Origin: Blumeriella jaapii
Lineage: Eukaryota; Ascomycota; Leotiomycetes; Helotiales; Drepanopezizaceae
DNA: 64,000 bases
Reading direction: 5' to 3'
Assembly (NCBI GenBank): GCA_009599575.1
Contig: VWND01000080.1
Coordinates: forward strand, 434,001 to 498,000
In this document: piece by piece, positions 23,586-36,589 of the stretch
Numbering within the stretch: the first letter of the stretch is position 1
Layout of the letters: each line of letters begins with the position of its first letter
The notes under the pieces: model-generated
What the model saw: only the letters and a program-made list of their open reading frames with translations
Databases searched by the model: none
Told to the model about the DNA's origin: nothing
Translations under genes and position numbers: made by a program

Positions 23586-25324
23586 GTGGTGGCTGGGGAT
23601 GCTCAGACAAGGCGAGATGGTGAGGAGGGAAGAGAAGGGAAGGGAACGGGGAGAAATTGATACCCATTTGCATGACCTAAACTTTATACGGTCTATACCA
23701 CTTTCATGGCGTCGCTCTACTGGTAGGTTACGGACGAGAAGATAGCTGGTACCCATCTCTAAAACGCATCAACGCGGACACCCAACGATGACATGACCAA
23801 CGATCTGTCTCTACCAGGCTTAGAACCCGGGCAATCCACCTAGCTCCCCCCTTCTTGTATTTCCCGGCTCTTTGCGACCTCCGAGCTGAAGAGAAGGTTA
23901 GACTCTTTAGTGTACAAACGTTGAACATTTCTTATCTCAAACGGGAACACCGGGTGTCTAGGAGTCTAAAGTATCTTAAACTTTTTCTTTCCAAAACAAT
24001 TCCATCTGAAGGCAGACTTATTTGCGTTTTTTGTTTGAACCCCTAATTATAATAACTGACGTTCGGGCATGTTGATTATTTGATATCGTATTTAAGGTCT
24101 GTCGCACACCAAATGTGAATCCACACCGCTGTGTTCGGTGCGCTGTCCCACATAACACCCCCCTCCCCCCCCCATTGCTGCGACAAGGTCCAATGCTTCT
24201 ACAGTACGTACATACCTATGAACAGCCAGCATTGAGCTCCAAACCTCAAACCCTTAATTTTCAGAGTCAGACACCTAGCCGCGTAATTGGTGCTCCGAGC
24301 TTCCGGCAAAATGATAAGCCATCCAAACCAAACCCTCAATTATCGTCACTTCGTAGTACAGTAGGATGAGTATGGAGACGTACGATAGCGCCATGTCCTT
24401 ACTTGGAGCACTGGGGAACTGAAATGCATACACCGTACTCAACCTCGACTCGACCGGTACTTACCTACCTACCTAATGCACCAACCCCCCTTATCTACGA
24501 GAGAGAGACCTTCGCAAACCCGCCGCAGACCGACGGATACCATCGCAAAGATGGAACTTCACCCCGTTCCCCACAGGCGACGACGACGGCTCCACGCTTG
24601 GCGGCGGCAACGCCGGCGAGACGGGGCCCGCGAACGACCAGACGAGTTTCGTGGGTCGCAGGTCAGTCGCGGCTATAGCTGAGATCAGGTGGGCGCCGGG
24701 ACGTGGGACAGTTCCGCGTTTTGAAGCGTGGATGTGAATGTGCTAACGGGGCCGAGGGCCGAGAATAGGAAGGTTACTAGGTGCGTTGTTGTTGCCGGTT
24801 AGTGGGGAGGCGATGGGGGCGACGACTTACTGGTTGTCATTCCTCGAGGACTGGGTATATCTACATGTGTAGCTTGTGTTACATACTTTTTTTCTTTGGA
24901 ATCAAACATCCCGCCTTCTAGAATCATATGCAGGCAGGTAGGGAGTTGTTGTTTTTCGGTTAATTTTTCGCGCTAGGACCTACCTATTGTACCTGGGAGC
25001 GATCAAAACAACCTATCCTACTGGTACTGTAACCGAAAGAGAGGTCCCACGTCCGGCCACCCACTCTCATCTTATGCATAGCATTGACAACAAGCACCCG
25101 CTTTCACCCCGTCAGAATAGAGTCTGGAATGTGTCATTTCTTCTCTCTCGCAGGCTTGTAACATCATCTATTGTTGTGCTATGGGACTAGAGCTAAGGAT
25201 ATCTACAGTAGGGTACGAGTGAAAAGCAGTACAACACTCCACAAAGCAAAAAAAAGAAATCGAAAAAGCCCTCTCACAGTCCCGTCCCGTACAGCCCGGG
25301 AATTCAGGGTGGCTGGCGAACCGC
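23586..25324. other. Spacer with one possible unassigned exon
   Basis: Mostly non-coding in appearance. One stretch (about 24555-24665, plus) reads in one frame as a protein-like segment with GDDDGSTLGGGNAGETGP ending at a GTCAGT donor, but I can find neither a start nor a partner exon. TACAGTA-type motifs occur at about 24200, 24357, 25023 and 25203. Confidence 0.45.
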
Positions 25325-26330
<1,006 letters not shown>

Positions 26331-26342
26331 GGTGACAGCCAT

Positions 26343-29300
26343 AAAGTTAAGTTGAGGCTGGAAAGCTCGAAGCCGAAAACCTGGCCGGATTGTAGAGAGG
26401 GACAATGAAGAAGGGCTTGAAGAATGAATGACTTCGGGACGAAGACCCCAACATTGCGAAAGGGAGAGGCACTTATGTAGACATTCTGTCAGGATGGTAA
26501 AGGTCCAATTGATTCAGCTCGAGCACTGACTTCTTCTGGTTGTAATGGGAGGAGCTCGTGAGAACGATTGCCTTCTGCTTTAGGGTTGTTCTCCTTACAA
26601 TCTCGAGCTCGCCGTGGGATTGACGACGTCGAACAAGAACTGATTCGTCACCTATCTTACCTTCTCGGGTCATTTAGCCGACGATTTGGCAGCGACAAGA
26701 ATCATTGGCGGTGCGGACCGCGACATGGATTGAATGCTTGATCGACTTTGCCTCTATCACTTGGTAATCTTGGCAAGGGCTCTTAGCGAGCTTGATCGCT
26801 GCCAAAGTTCGTCCTTCGGATTCATGAACAGCATCCACCTTCCTGGCGTTGATAATTTATGGCATGTCGAAAGAGAATTGACGTTTGTTCAAGGTCACAT
26901 TCGAGTTTCCTAAATGGGCTTTCTCGTTACATCTGCAGTGGTTTCGTAACCCCTCCACTGTGGCTTCAAGCTAGATTGAAGGAGCATCAACCCTGGGCGA
27001 GGTCAACAAGTGTTGCAAATCATGTGCGGAACGAAGATTCCTCTAAAAGTGGTCCATCAAGCATTGTCACAAGAGTTGATAAACTTGACTCGTAGATTTA
27101 CCAATGTAATAGTTTCTTACCTTTTCGAAAGTGACTCACCCAAAGAAAGCAGGTGTGGCCTAGAAATTGGAGTTTATCCGAGCTTTCCTACGACAAGGCT
27201 TCGCGACCCAGAGAAGACGAACGATCACGCGCATAACATTCTAAGCATGAGATAGCCCGGAGTTACAGAGAATCAGCCAAGTCTGATGTAGTCGCAAATT
27301 AAAGAGAAAGGCCGTGTGTCTGCAACAAGACATGCTGATGGCTTAATCTTCAAGTAAGAATCGGGGCTTAGCCACCTAAGCTTTCTTAGATACGCGCAAA
27401 TTAAAGCTCAACCACGCAATGCGATTCGAAAAGACGAAAATACGCTAACATTTTGTTTATGACTGTTACCGCTGTGGTAATCTACGGCCCTTCAAGTCGG
27501 CGAATCCTTTCCATAAGTAGCTCTTGACCACCGCCAATCCTGACCGCACGTTCAAGATACTCCTTCTTGTTGTAGATGAAAAAATGGCGCCTCCGCATCC
27601 GGTTTTTCCGTTTTGCACAGAAAACTGGAGAAGCGTGCAGCCTCTCCTTCCCATTACTCGAGCCGATCTATCGGTCATTACTCGTGGTTTTCCACAGCTG
27701 ATGTTACTTTTAGTTGATCCTTAGAAATATCGACAACGCATTCGTACTTGGGGTGCTGGACAGATTGGCCTTTTTTTTTGGCTTTCCTACAGCTCCTGAT
27801 GCCTTCAGGCCTATTAGGAAGTTATACATCTGTCGTGTGAAGAAAAACATTCCCGATCTCGTAGAAACACTGTTGAGATTCTGCATCTGCTTCTCCAGAC
27901 CACCGCCGGCCATAGATTAATCCATACATCATGTGGCACCTAGCTGGTACGACCGCCGGTCAGGATTGTGCTCTGATAACCACGAAATCTGATCTTGAGA
28001 CGCGTCATAGGACGGCTTCCAAGTCATCTGATAAATTTCTCATCGGATCTTTCGATATGTCCTAACGGGTTCATGATCTTTTCGGGTACCACTATCGATC
28101 TCGTCAGTATGCGCAACCTAAAGTATCTAGAGTACGGAATCCAGAATGTCGATTTTCATGTCCAATTTCCAATGATCCTAGTCATTCCAAACCAAAATCG
28201 TTTTTAATAGCAAAGTTAGATCGGTGCGAAAACCTTTGTTGAAAAAAAATTCTTGATACACAGTCAAGAATCGCTTGAAGTTTACACGTACACGGGAGAC
28301 ACGTCAGATAAGAGAATTCACTTATGTTTTTAAGAAAGTAGCTACTACCCAGCGACCGAGACTCCGAAACATTGCCAGGGCCGGATTTAGTACAAAATGG
28401 CTTGTGGCTTTGATTTAGGAAATTCGTTTCTAGCAGTCGAGTCTGAAGACTGATTCTTGGGTATGTAGAAAATCCAGAAGATTTGTATAACGAGTTCGGG
28501 CGCTGCCGTACGATAAAGCCATTCTTTACGCAAGCGATCGGTGATAAAGTCACGATGATCGGCAGTCTGGGTTTCGAGATGGGTGAGATTTGTCTACAGA
28601 TCTACCATCACTTTGATGAGGTAGATGCTTCAATCTCTCCATTTAAATCTTGAACTTTTTCCTTCGCTAGTATCTATAGTTTTGTGTTCGCGGCTCTTCA
28701 GATAACCATGGCCGATGATTTTGGCGTGGAAGGGTAAAAATGGAAGGTTCAAAGCCCAAAAATAGGTACGATTTGATATTTACCTCACGGAGCAATACGG
28801 AAACCTGCTATTATGGTACTTTCTACAGAGGAAATTTTGATCCGATTCATCATTGAGGCCAGTTTTTTTTCGACAATTAAAAATTTACAGAACTTTATGA
28901 TTTTCACACTACTCGACACAAGTCACAATGCTAAAAATGGGATGGGATCGCAAGTAGATCACGGAGGTCCACTCTGTTATGGCCTGCTGTGTTGAATCCA
29001 TGGCCCATTTTCGTGATGAGAGAAACAAACCCGCTGATCACATGGGGAAGTGTTCCGAACATCTCAAGTCTTCCAAACCTCGATTATCCCGTCTTCGTAA
29101 ACCCCAGGAGTTGATGGTAGATAAATACCGCTACTTCCTTCCACTCGAGACTAGAGCTGATGAGTTGGTCTTGTTGGCCAAAAAGAAGAATCAGTTCAGA
29201 ATCTCCGATTGCCGCATTGATTCGGTAGATACTAGTGAGCGCTCAGATGTGTAGCTTCTGTGGCTGGCCACAATCGAGATTTTCCGCTTAGAAAGATCAT

Positions 29301-29633
29301 TAATGTAAATACCAAATTCTCTTCACAGGTGTGATCCATCAAACACGGAATTTCAGCAAGACTAAACCCTGCACTTTAAAAGTGAAGCAGGTTGGCATCT
29401 CTCGTCCGCATTCATTGAAGTCGTGGTAGTGTTTCCGTGAGTCGTGGTCAGAGACAACGATCCGAATCTCGCTTTCGCCTCGGAACCTAAGCGGGACTCT
29501 GCGAGCTGTGTGGAGAGTTTCTCCCGACCTGACCAATGAGATGAGATGTTCTTGAAACAACGAGTCGCCAACAGGATCTGACACCAGAGACTGTGGCTGG
29601 GTGTACGCTGCTGGCAACACAGACGTGTGTACA
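26343..29633. other. Long spacer without recognisable genes
   Basis: About 3.3 kb with only short, unconvincing frames. Sequence from about 27000 to 29300 is moderately AT-rich and could be decayed unique or repeat sequence, but I recognise no domain on either strand. Confidence 0.55.
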
Positions 29634-30017
29634 CAGATACAGTGGGGTGCAACAAGTCTGAACGCCCTCTCCTTGTCGCCAAGGGGGCACTTACCTGATT
29701 TCGTATCGTTGATATCGCTGCTTTGGAAAGTAAACAAAGAACCGATTTTCCCACAATGTGTTCCATCCTTCGGCATCAGTGACTGCTCTTGCTCTGAGAG
29801 CCATAGTAGCAGCTAAAGCTCGAGGATTCGAGCACGTGCTTGAGAAGATCACCCTTTTCGAAGAGGCATTCTGAATAGCTTTCGACAGAGACGTAGTTCT
29901 AGACAGGTTGGATTTCCAAAAGCAGCGACCTAACATTGCTCATTCGAAGAAATGCCTCTTGGGCGACCAGGGGAGGGGGTGCAGCGGGGTCGAACTTGTG
30001 GCACCCCACTGTGTCTC
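29634..30017. repeat. Imperfect inverted repeat, arms of about 100 bp
   Basis: The reverse complement of 29634-29729 aligns with 29913-30017. Shared blocks include TTTCCAAAGCAGCGA, a CTTGGGCGAC-type block, GGAGAGGGCG/GGAGGGGGTG, ACTTGTGGCACCCCACTGT and a final TCT. I estimate identity by eye at about 70 percent. A loop of about 180 bp separates the arms. It could be the relic of a foldback or MITE-like element, or of an inverted segmental duplication. It lies about 250 bp upstream of the gene at 30267. Confidence 0.65.
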
Positions 30018-30266
30018 AAACCCCCAAACCACAGTTGAATGCTTCGCCCAAACGCCTCGTCATCGCGAACTGAGCCACAGAAGGATGCGAATCTGGCGAC
30101 CCGCCAGAGCTTAAAACTCGACCTCGCCCTCTAAAAATGTACCACTCATCCTCGACGACATCCTCCATTCTCCCATATCACACATACCCTACATCCGCAC
30201 TTTCTACGCTTCGAACTCAATAACAGAGGCGACACTCGAGGCGACACTCCACAAGACAGATCGAAA

Positions 30267-31800
30267 ATGTCAGTCCCGAGCGCATCAAATGCGCCGGATC
30301 CCAATGCCATGGCGGTCACCAATTACACGAATGCCCCCGAAGCAACGGATGCCCCGAAAACGCCGACTTCTGCCAAAATGACCCTCGAAAAGCTCAAGCA
30401 CAGCAGCAAGTCTGCCTTCGACAAAGGCTGGGCCGCGTTCGAGAAACTGGGCGTCCCGGTCAACAAGCTCACCAACAAAATCGGCTCGGAGGCTTTCTGG
30501 CCAACCGACTTGGGTCAGGAGTCGGATAAAGCTGCGAGAATCTTGAAGTCGTTCTGCAGTATGCTGCCTGCGCTCCTCGTTCCTTTGCGCCTGGCTAACG
30601 ATAACAGAGGATGGTTTCTACAAGGAGCAACCCGATCGCGCAGCGACAAGTTCTTCGGGACAGCCCGTTCCCCCGGGCCCCAAGAGTAAGCCCAAGGTTC
30701 TAATGAAGATCCCGCAGAAGGTGATCCAGAACTGCGTGGGCCTTGCGATCTTCTCCGTCATGCGCGCCGGTCTGTGGGTCAGTGGAGCAGGTGGCTCTGG
30801 AGTCCTGATTGCGAGAAAAGAAGACGGGAGCTGGGGTCCTCCATCTGGCATCTTGGTTCACACGCTTGGAGGAGGCTTCCTGGCCGGAATCGACATCTAC
30901 GACTGCGTGATCGTCATCAACAATCGCCAAGCGCTCGAGGCATTCAAGAAGATGCGTCTCTCGCTCGGCGGAGAGTTCTCGGCCGTGGCTGGACCGCTTG
31001 GAACTGGCGCGATCCTGGAGTCAGAGTTGTTGAAAAACAGGAAGCCGGTATTCACCTACGTCAAGAGTCGAGGCTTTTATATCGGCCTGCAAATCGACGG
31101 AACCATCATCCTGGAGCGGAACGATGAGAACGCCAGATTCTACGGGGAGAGACGACCGATCGCCGATATTCTCGCGGGCCGCATAACGAATATCCCCAGC
31201 CAGACGCATTTGCTTATGGAGATAGCCAAGCAAGCCGAAGGCCGCACCGACGTCGACCCCGGCGTGATCGAGCAGGTGGATCGCGTGCCAGTACCCAGCG
31301 AAATGGACGTCGAGAGTTTGCGAGAGCCAACAGCCAAGGAACGGGTTCACTTTGCGCTTTCGCCGGAATATGATACACAGTCCGTACAATCGGCAGCAGG
31401 ATACTACCCCCCGGAGAAGCAAGACTATGTTACGCCCCGGGATCCAGCCTCGGTCTCGGGCTACGCATCGCCCGCGCATGAGCAGGCGCCTGCTTATCCC
31501 CCTCGCCCGCAAGATGTCTCCGCGACGGATGCCGGTTCTGGTCTATGGGCCGAAGGCAAAGAGCAGGTTTCAGAGGCTCGTCACCCCGATGCTTCTCTCT
31601 ACGACGCGCCTACAGAAATTTCTGGCCCTTACTCGCCGCTGCAAAGTAAACCGGTCGCGAGGACCAATTCAGGATTTGCGGCGCCGCCAGGACCACCACC
31701 TGGCATACCGGAACAGAGTGAGCCGGCCTTCATAGTTCCACCGGCCAAGAGTGAGAAAAGGTATGAGAAGAGGGACCCAGATGCACCACCTCCCTTTTGA
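30267..31800 (+). CDS. Ysc84/SH3YL1-type actin-patch lipid-binding protein
   Basis: Two exons, 30267-30558 and 30608-31800, encode 494 residues; the 49-bp intron ends in CTAACGATAACAG. The N-terminal half is a complete Ysc84 (SYLF) domain: AARILKSFC joins KDGFYKEQPD across the splice, then KIPQKVIQNCVGLAIFSVMR, GSGVLIARKEDGSWGPPSG, and the GGGFLAGIDIYDCVIVINN and LSLGGEFSAVAGPLG blocks, ending in FYG and DIL. Known Ysc84/Lsb3/SH3YL1 proteins bind phosphoinositides and actin at endocytic sites; that role is inferred here. The C-terminal 170 residues are disordered and proline-rich (PPGPPPGIPE) and lack the SH3 domain of yeast Ysc84. They may instead be a ligand for SH3 proteins. Confidence 0.93.
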
Positions 31801-32743
31801 ACTGGCTTGGCGATGGACGGATAATACCACGTGTGCTTTTTAGAGACGACTCTGTGCTTTTGGGGGATATCTATAGCGAGACTTTGGAGCGTGACCATGT
31901 GAGCTTTTAACACAAGCCCTGCAATGCGATTTGTTATCACACAGGGTAGATGCATTTACATTTCTCTCTTTTTTTTTTTTTTTTTTTTTGGTGGAATCGA
32001 AAGGGAAGATGAAAATGATTCATGAAAGTAACGTGAAAAAACCCCTCTGAAGGATCCCCCATGCCAAGGCCCAGTAAAAGGGCGCGAGAAAGGGTGCGTA
32101 CTGCGCTTTTCAAACCCAGTCTCTCCTGCAATTAGGAAGGGGGGGGGGGGGGGGGGGTGGCGGGGAGAGGTTATGTGCTCTTCCACTTACGTTCCTTGCA
32201 GTATCTGGTTTCCGGGTTTGAACCAATACATGATCTGGCTAAACCTCTCAGGAGAACGTCCAAGTAGGACATGAAAGCTTTGCTCCAACGTCTTGAGCTA
32301 CCTACCTACCACCTACAAATTTGGGGACTCGGAATTGTGTTCTGTGATTGTAGTTACTCGAAATTTTTGTTTTTTTCACGAGGGCAGCCGCCCTTATCAT
32401 ACCTAGGTAGGTAATAACGACAGTTTCTGCCAAGCTCGGGCTGAGTATTTCGTAGTGATGTGATCTGATTATGAGGAGTAGTTTACTGAATGAAGCTTTT
32501 CTAATCACATGTTTATGTTTTCGATACATTTTTCGGTGGAACAGTGACATTGTGGCTAGCGTGGGATGTCGCCGCGCGTCATCCATCCACTTCACTTCCA
32601 CGGTGGTCATCTACGAATACCAATATCATGTCAAGCGCTACGAGCGAGCACGGCTCACCAAAACCCCTTCGCCATGCCGTGGGAGCTGTACAACACATGT
32701 CCCAGATCTGCAATCTTGCGAGCTGGCTGAGCGCGTGGACTAG
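31801..32743. other. Spacer with homopolymer runs
   Basis: A T-run (about 31970-31989) lies in the 3' flank of the Ysc84-like gene and a G-run at about 32140-32158. No gene is recognised. The right end (32470-32743) may be decayed upstream sequence of the HET-like fragment. Confidence 0.5.
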
Positions 32744-33307
32744 GTGTACATCGCTCCATCGTGGTCATGGGCTTCTGCCAGTTTCGCGCTGCGCGACGAC
32801 GATGTGGACTTGGACATTTTCGGGCATAGTGACATCGGCGTCCTGGAGACGAAACTCGTGCCCGCTGGAAGCAGCGAGAAAGGCGCATCGCTGTCAGGAC
32901 TGCCTGGGGTCTCAGCACGAGTCAAGCTTTTGGAAAGTGTCGCTGATGGGGAAAAGGCATGCGGCCCAGAGGAAAAGCTGCTCCGCATCTGTAGACGTAA
33001 GGTGCAGGACGACAAGCGGTGGATTTACTGGGCCCGCCAAGTGGACTTCGAGCATGACGAGGAGGCCGTAGCCTGGGAGGTCGTAGGCGAGGATCTCGAA
33101 GGCGTCTGTCGCGAGGAGAGCGTCGATATTTTGGGTTTGAATACTGCGGAGGACCAGGGTGTGCCGTGGACGAAGACTACGGCTTGGGCGGGCGGTTGTT
33201 GTGGTTGTTGTTGTCTGCACTTTGGCGATTTGAGGAGGTTGTACTGTACCGGATGGTCCAGTCGTGGAATTCGAACAGGAAAGGTAGTTCCATGTCCATG
33301 TTTGTGA
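32744..33307 (+). pseudogene. Possible C-terminal fragment of a HET-domain protein
   Basis: The frame opens directly after an in-frame TAG and begins YIAPSWSWASASFAL. APSWSWAS is a hallmark of the C-terminal half of fungal HET (heterokaryon incompatibility) proteins. The rest, including DDKRWIYWARQVDFE and VDILGLN, is plausible protein but carries no catalytic motif. There is no ATG and I cannot find the N-terminal HET domain upstream, so this looks like a truncated or decayed copy. The assignment rests on one motif. Confidence 0.4.
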
Positions 33308-34586
33308 GGAATCTCCCAAGAGTCTGTTGTTACCTGCTGTATGGTACTAGTAGTAGTAGTAGTATTGATTAACGTCTAGCGGAGTGCAGCCGACAGGCTG
33401 CCTTCCTAGGACCTTCCAGCCAGGGGGTACGGAGACGTGCTAAGCTAAGGATTTAAATACAAAGTACAACCCCGAAAGCAATTCGTGTTGGTACAGCTAC
33501 TGCTGTTGTCGGCTACGCCTTTCGCCGCCCTTTGCGATGGTCCGTCAGTGAAAGTATGAGCGTAAAGCTCTGAGCGAGGCCAAAGGAGTGTGCATACGGC
33601 ACCGGTCACAAATGTGATCTGTCGGTTGCGTGGAAACGCACAGTGGTATGGCCAATAGGCCGTGCTCTGTGGTACTGGTGAGAAGAACAAGTGGTTGTTC
33701 TGACCTCGTACAGTTACCTTCTTGCCCGCTTTTATGTACGCGATGTTTTGATCTCAAATCTGATGTCAAATCTGATGCCAAGGGCCCCTTCTGCCGACGT
33801 CACAACGCCTGAGTTTTTGGCTCGAGGTCATCTCGTCTCGGCTACCCGCACGTGATAAAGCAAACAAAAGGCTCAAGATTAACCGTCTCAAACATGCTTC
33901 GTGGTAGCAATTGTTCTGGCTTTTCCTGCAATTATTGCCTTCTTATTCACTCTTCTAGGTTACAGAGTCATGACTCCCAGCCTGCAGACTTGCTACCCTT
34001 CACAATTCCAACATGCTCGAAAATGGGCACATCTATTCTTGGATCTTATTCTCGAGCATGTGGGGACAGATGGACTCTACTTCATCATTTTAAATCACTA
34101 AGCGTAGCTGAATCTCTTCGAGTTTCCAAAAATTTATTGCCCACGTAAGATCTGCCCAATCAAGGCCTCGGGATGTTGAAACCAAAACAGCTAGGTCCCC
34201 GGAGCGGGCTAGACCCCGACCTGTCACCGCATAAAGAAAGCTTGGCCCCCAGCTTCTCGTCTTTCTGTCTTTCCTTGTTGCATTGCGAAAATCACCATCG
34301 TCGATCGCGAATGCTCCTGCGCACGTCGTTGAGGCTATCTATATCTAGCATCAGCCTTGCATGCTGATGCCATCGCATTTCACAGCCTCGCTGAATAATA
34401 CCATCAAGACAGACGAGTTGTACGAAGCAAAGGACAGACCGGCTGGTCTTGACTCTTCAACTCATTGCGAGGGACTCACCACGAGTCTCTGAACCGCCAG
34501 TATACATAATTCATAATACACAAATACATCTGCTCACTACTCTCACCGCGATACTCCGATCCGCCAGCGCCAAAACCTCGATCAAC
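33308..34586. other. Spacer
   Basis: A TAG trinucleotide run lies near 33345-33363. No other structure or gene is recognised. Confidence 0.5.
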
Positions 34587-35006
34587 ATGTTTTTCAAAAC
34601 GCTTCGTCGAACTTCCAAGTCATCCTCCCAAAGCGCAACAACCATTACAACCACCAACCCGCACACACAAAACATAGGCATCACACGCGTAACCTCGGGC
34701 TCCTCGTCGCTGCACAACGGCACCATCAGCTCCGCCCAGCCCTCATGCTTCAAGACGCCTGCCATTCATGTGTCGGCCCCTGCGGTGACGCCACTCAGTA
34801 CGGTGGGCGAGTACGGCAACACGAACAAGGAGAAGCAGGGTCGTAAAAGCGAAGTAGAAGAGAACGATGCTGCAGATGAGGGGAGGGACTACAGGGAGTT
34901 TCTGGAGAAGGCGAGGCGGGAGGACGAAGAGACCGAGAAGGAGCGGGCGAGGCAGGTTCAGAAGGCTAGGGAGACGAATATGAGCCCGTGGGCGAGATTG
35001 ATATGA
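34587..35006 (+). CDS. Small conserved-type hypothetical protein
   Basis: A single-exon frame of 139 residues starts at MFFKTLRRTSKSSSQS. An upstream in-frame extension lacks coding character, so I chose this start. The N-terminal half is rich in S and T; the C-terminal third is strongly charged and helical (DYREFLEKARREDEETEKER) and ends in NMSPWARLI. This charged helix followed by an MSPWA-type end resembles small proteins found in many filamentous ascomycetes, of unknown function. There is no signal peptide or membrane segment, so it is probably cytosolic or nuclear. The downstream 35007-35200 frame is not convincing. Confidence 0.65.
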   Translation: MFFKTLRRTSKSSSQSATTITTTNPHTQNIGITRVTSGSSSLHNGTISSAQPSCFKTPAIHVSAPAVTPLSTVGEYGNTNKEKQGRKSEVEENDAADEGRDYREFLEKARREDEETEKERARQVQKARETNMSPWARLI

Positions 35007-36589
35007 GAGTTAGGACTCGGAAAGGAGGGACTGTATTGGGGAGGAAGAAAGCCCGCAGGCACCGTTCGGCTCGGAGGAAAGAGCTGGTCTCTCGATCATG
35101 TATTGGCCGGAGACCTTTCATTGGAGGTGGTGGATGGAAGTTGGGCGTCAGTTCCGCCACCCTACATGCCACCGACTGGCAGCTGGCGTTCGTTCCTACA
35201 TAACGCCCACGATAACGAATACTTGACGACACAACAACACGATGAACGACTGCATGTCGAGTGAAACATCTCAGCTCTTCCTTTTGCTAATTTCAACACC
35301 TTTTTTGTTGCTTTGCGATTTTGGTTTGGGAGCTTGCGCCTAAACCCTGCAGTTCGACTTTTCTTTTGCTTTCTGGCGCCGTACTTTGGGCTTTTTGAGT
35401 TTGGCGCGGATGCAAATCAACTTTTACGAGAGCTTTGTTGGTTCTAAGATTTTAAGCTTAACCGACTCAAAGCATTGTATCGAAATGTATCAGGGCAGAA
35501 TCAAAGAAGGCATCGTAAGCAAGATACTCAACAGTTTTATTAATATACACAAATCAATCTATTTATAAATTTTTCTTTCTTCAAACCACTGTTGAGTCGT
35601 GTTTGACAATATTTGCCATGCTTTGGTTGTAAGCGCAGCTTTGCCGGAAAGGGTGGTTTCCAATGCCTCGGTTGCATAAATCACCTTCATACAAGTCTGG
35701 ATAGTTGTCTTATCTATAACATGAGATTGTTCGTTGTTTATTGCCGATGATCTTCAAAGGCTCGGCTCGCCGGCTCCATGTAACAAAAGAGTCTGAATCG
35801 ACGGGAGTGCTGGACCGGGGCCTGTTCGTACACCTTGCGCTCGCTTAGCACGGCATCCGGAGATCTTGGGCTACTTTGTGAAACGGCTACCGATTCGCTG
35901 AGATGGAATCGCTCTACATTCCCGGACTTGACTTTGATCAGCATATAGTAATGCCAAACAAATCGAATATCTTTGAAGCGAAGATGCAAATGCGAAGATG
36001 CAATTGCAGTACGCCAGGTTCTTATTTATGTAGCTGCCCAAGCCTTTCCAAGATTCGCCCCGCAATGACTCTTACATCTCACTCAGAGCATTATTGAAAT
36101 TGCTCTATCATGCTTACGGATCACTGATTCATTCTAACAAAATCCGATGAACGATGCTTATCGTTAGTCTTTTTTTTTCTTTTAATTTGCTGAACTTATA
36201 AGAGAGATTTTGCCGACCATTTACAAATGTCATGTACGAACTATAAATCGGCAACTGTGTTGCGCAAATGCAAACGACGGATTGCTATTTGCGTCACGTT
36301 GATTGAGTACGAAACACGACAAGATCTATCGTCGTCGGGGCCTATACATTATTTTCTTGGACGCCAGCTGCAGGCCAAGAGACTGTAGGCAGGTCTTGTA
36401 TAGATGGTACAATGCTCACAAGTATAAGTATTCCTTCCAGCTGTCCTTGTACTTGGTATTCCATCTTCAAAGTTGTCTTTTTTTCGCCAGGTATTCATTC
36501 GATCAATAGGCTCAGGAAGCTTCACTTTACCATTTTTTTCTGGCCGTTCTTCTTCTCCCGCCGCAGGACCGTAGCCATCACTAGTCAAC
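35007..36589. other. Spacer
   Basis: AT-richer sequence with no convincing frame. The last 100 bp is pyrimidine-rich and is probably the leader of the pectate lyase gene. Confidence 0.5.
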
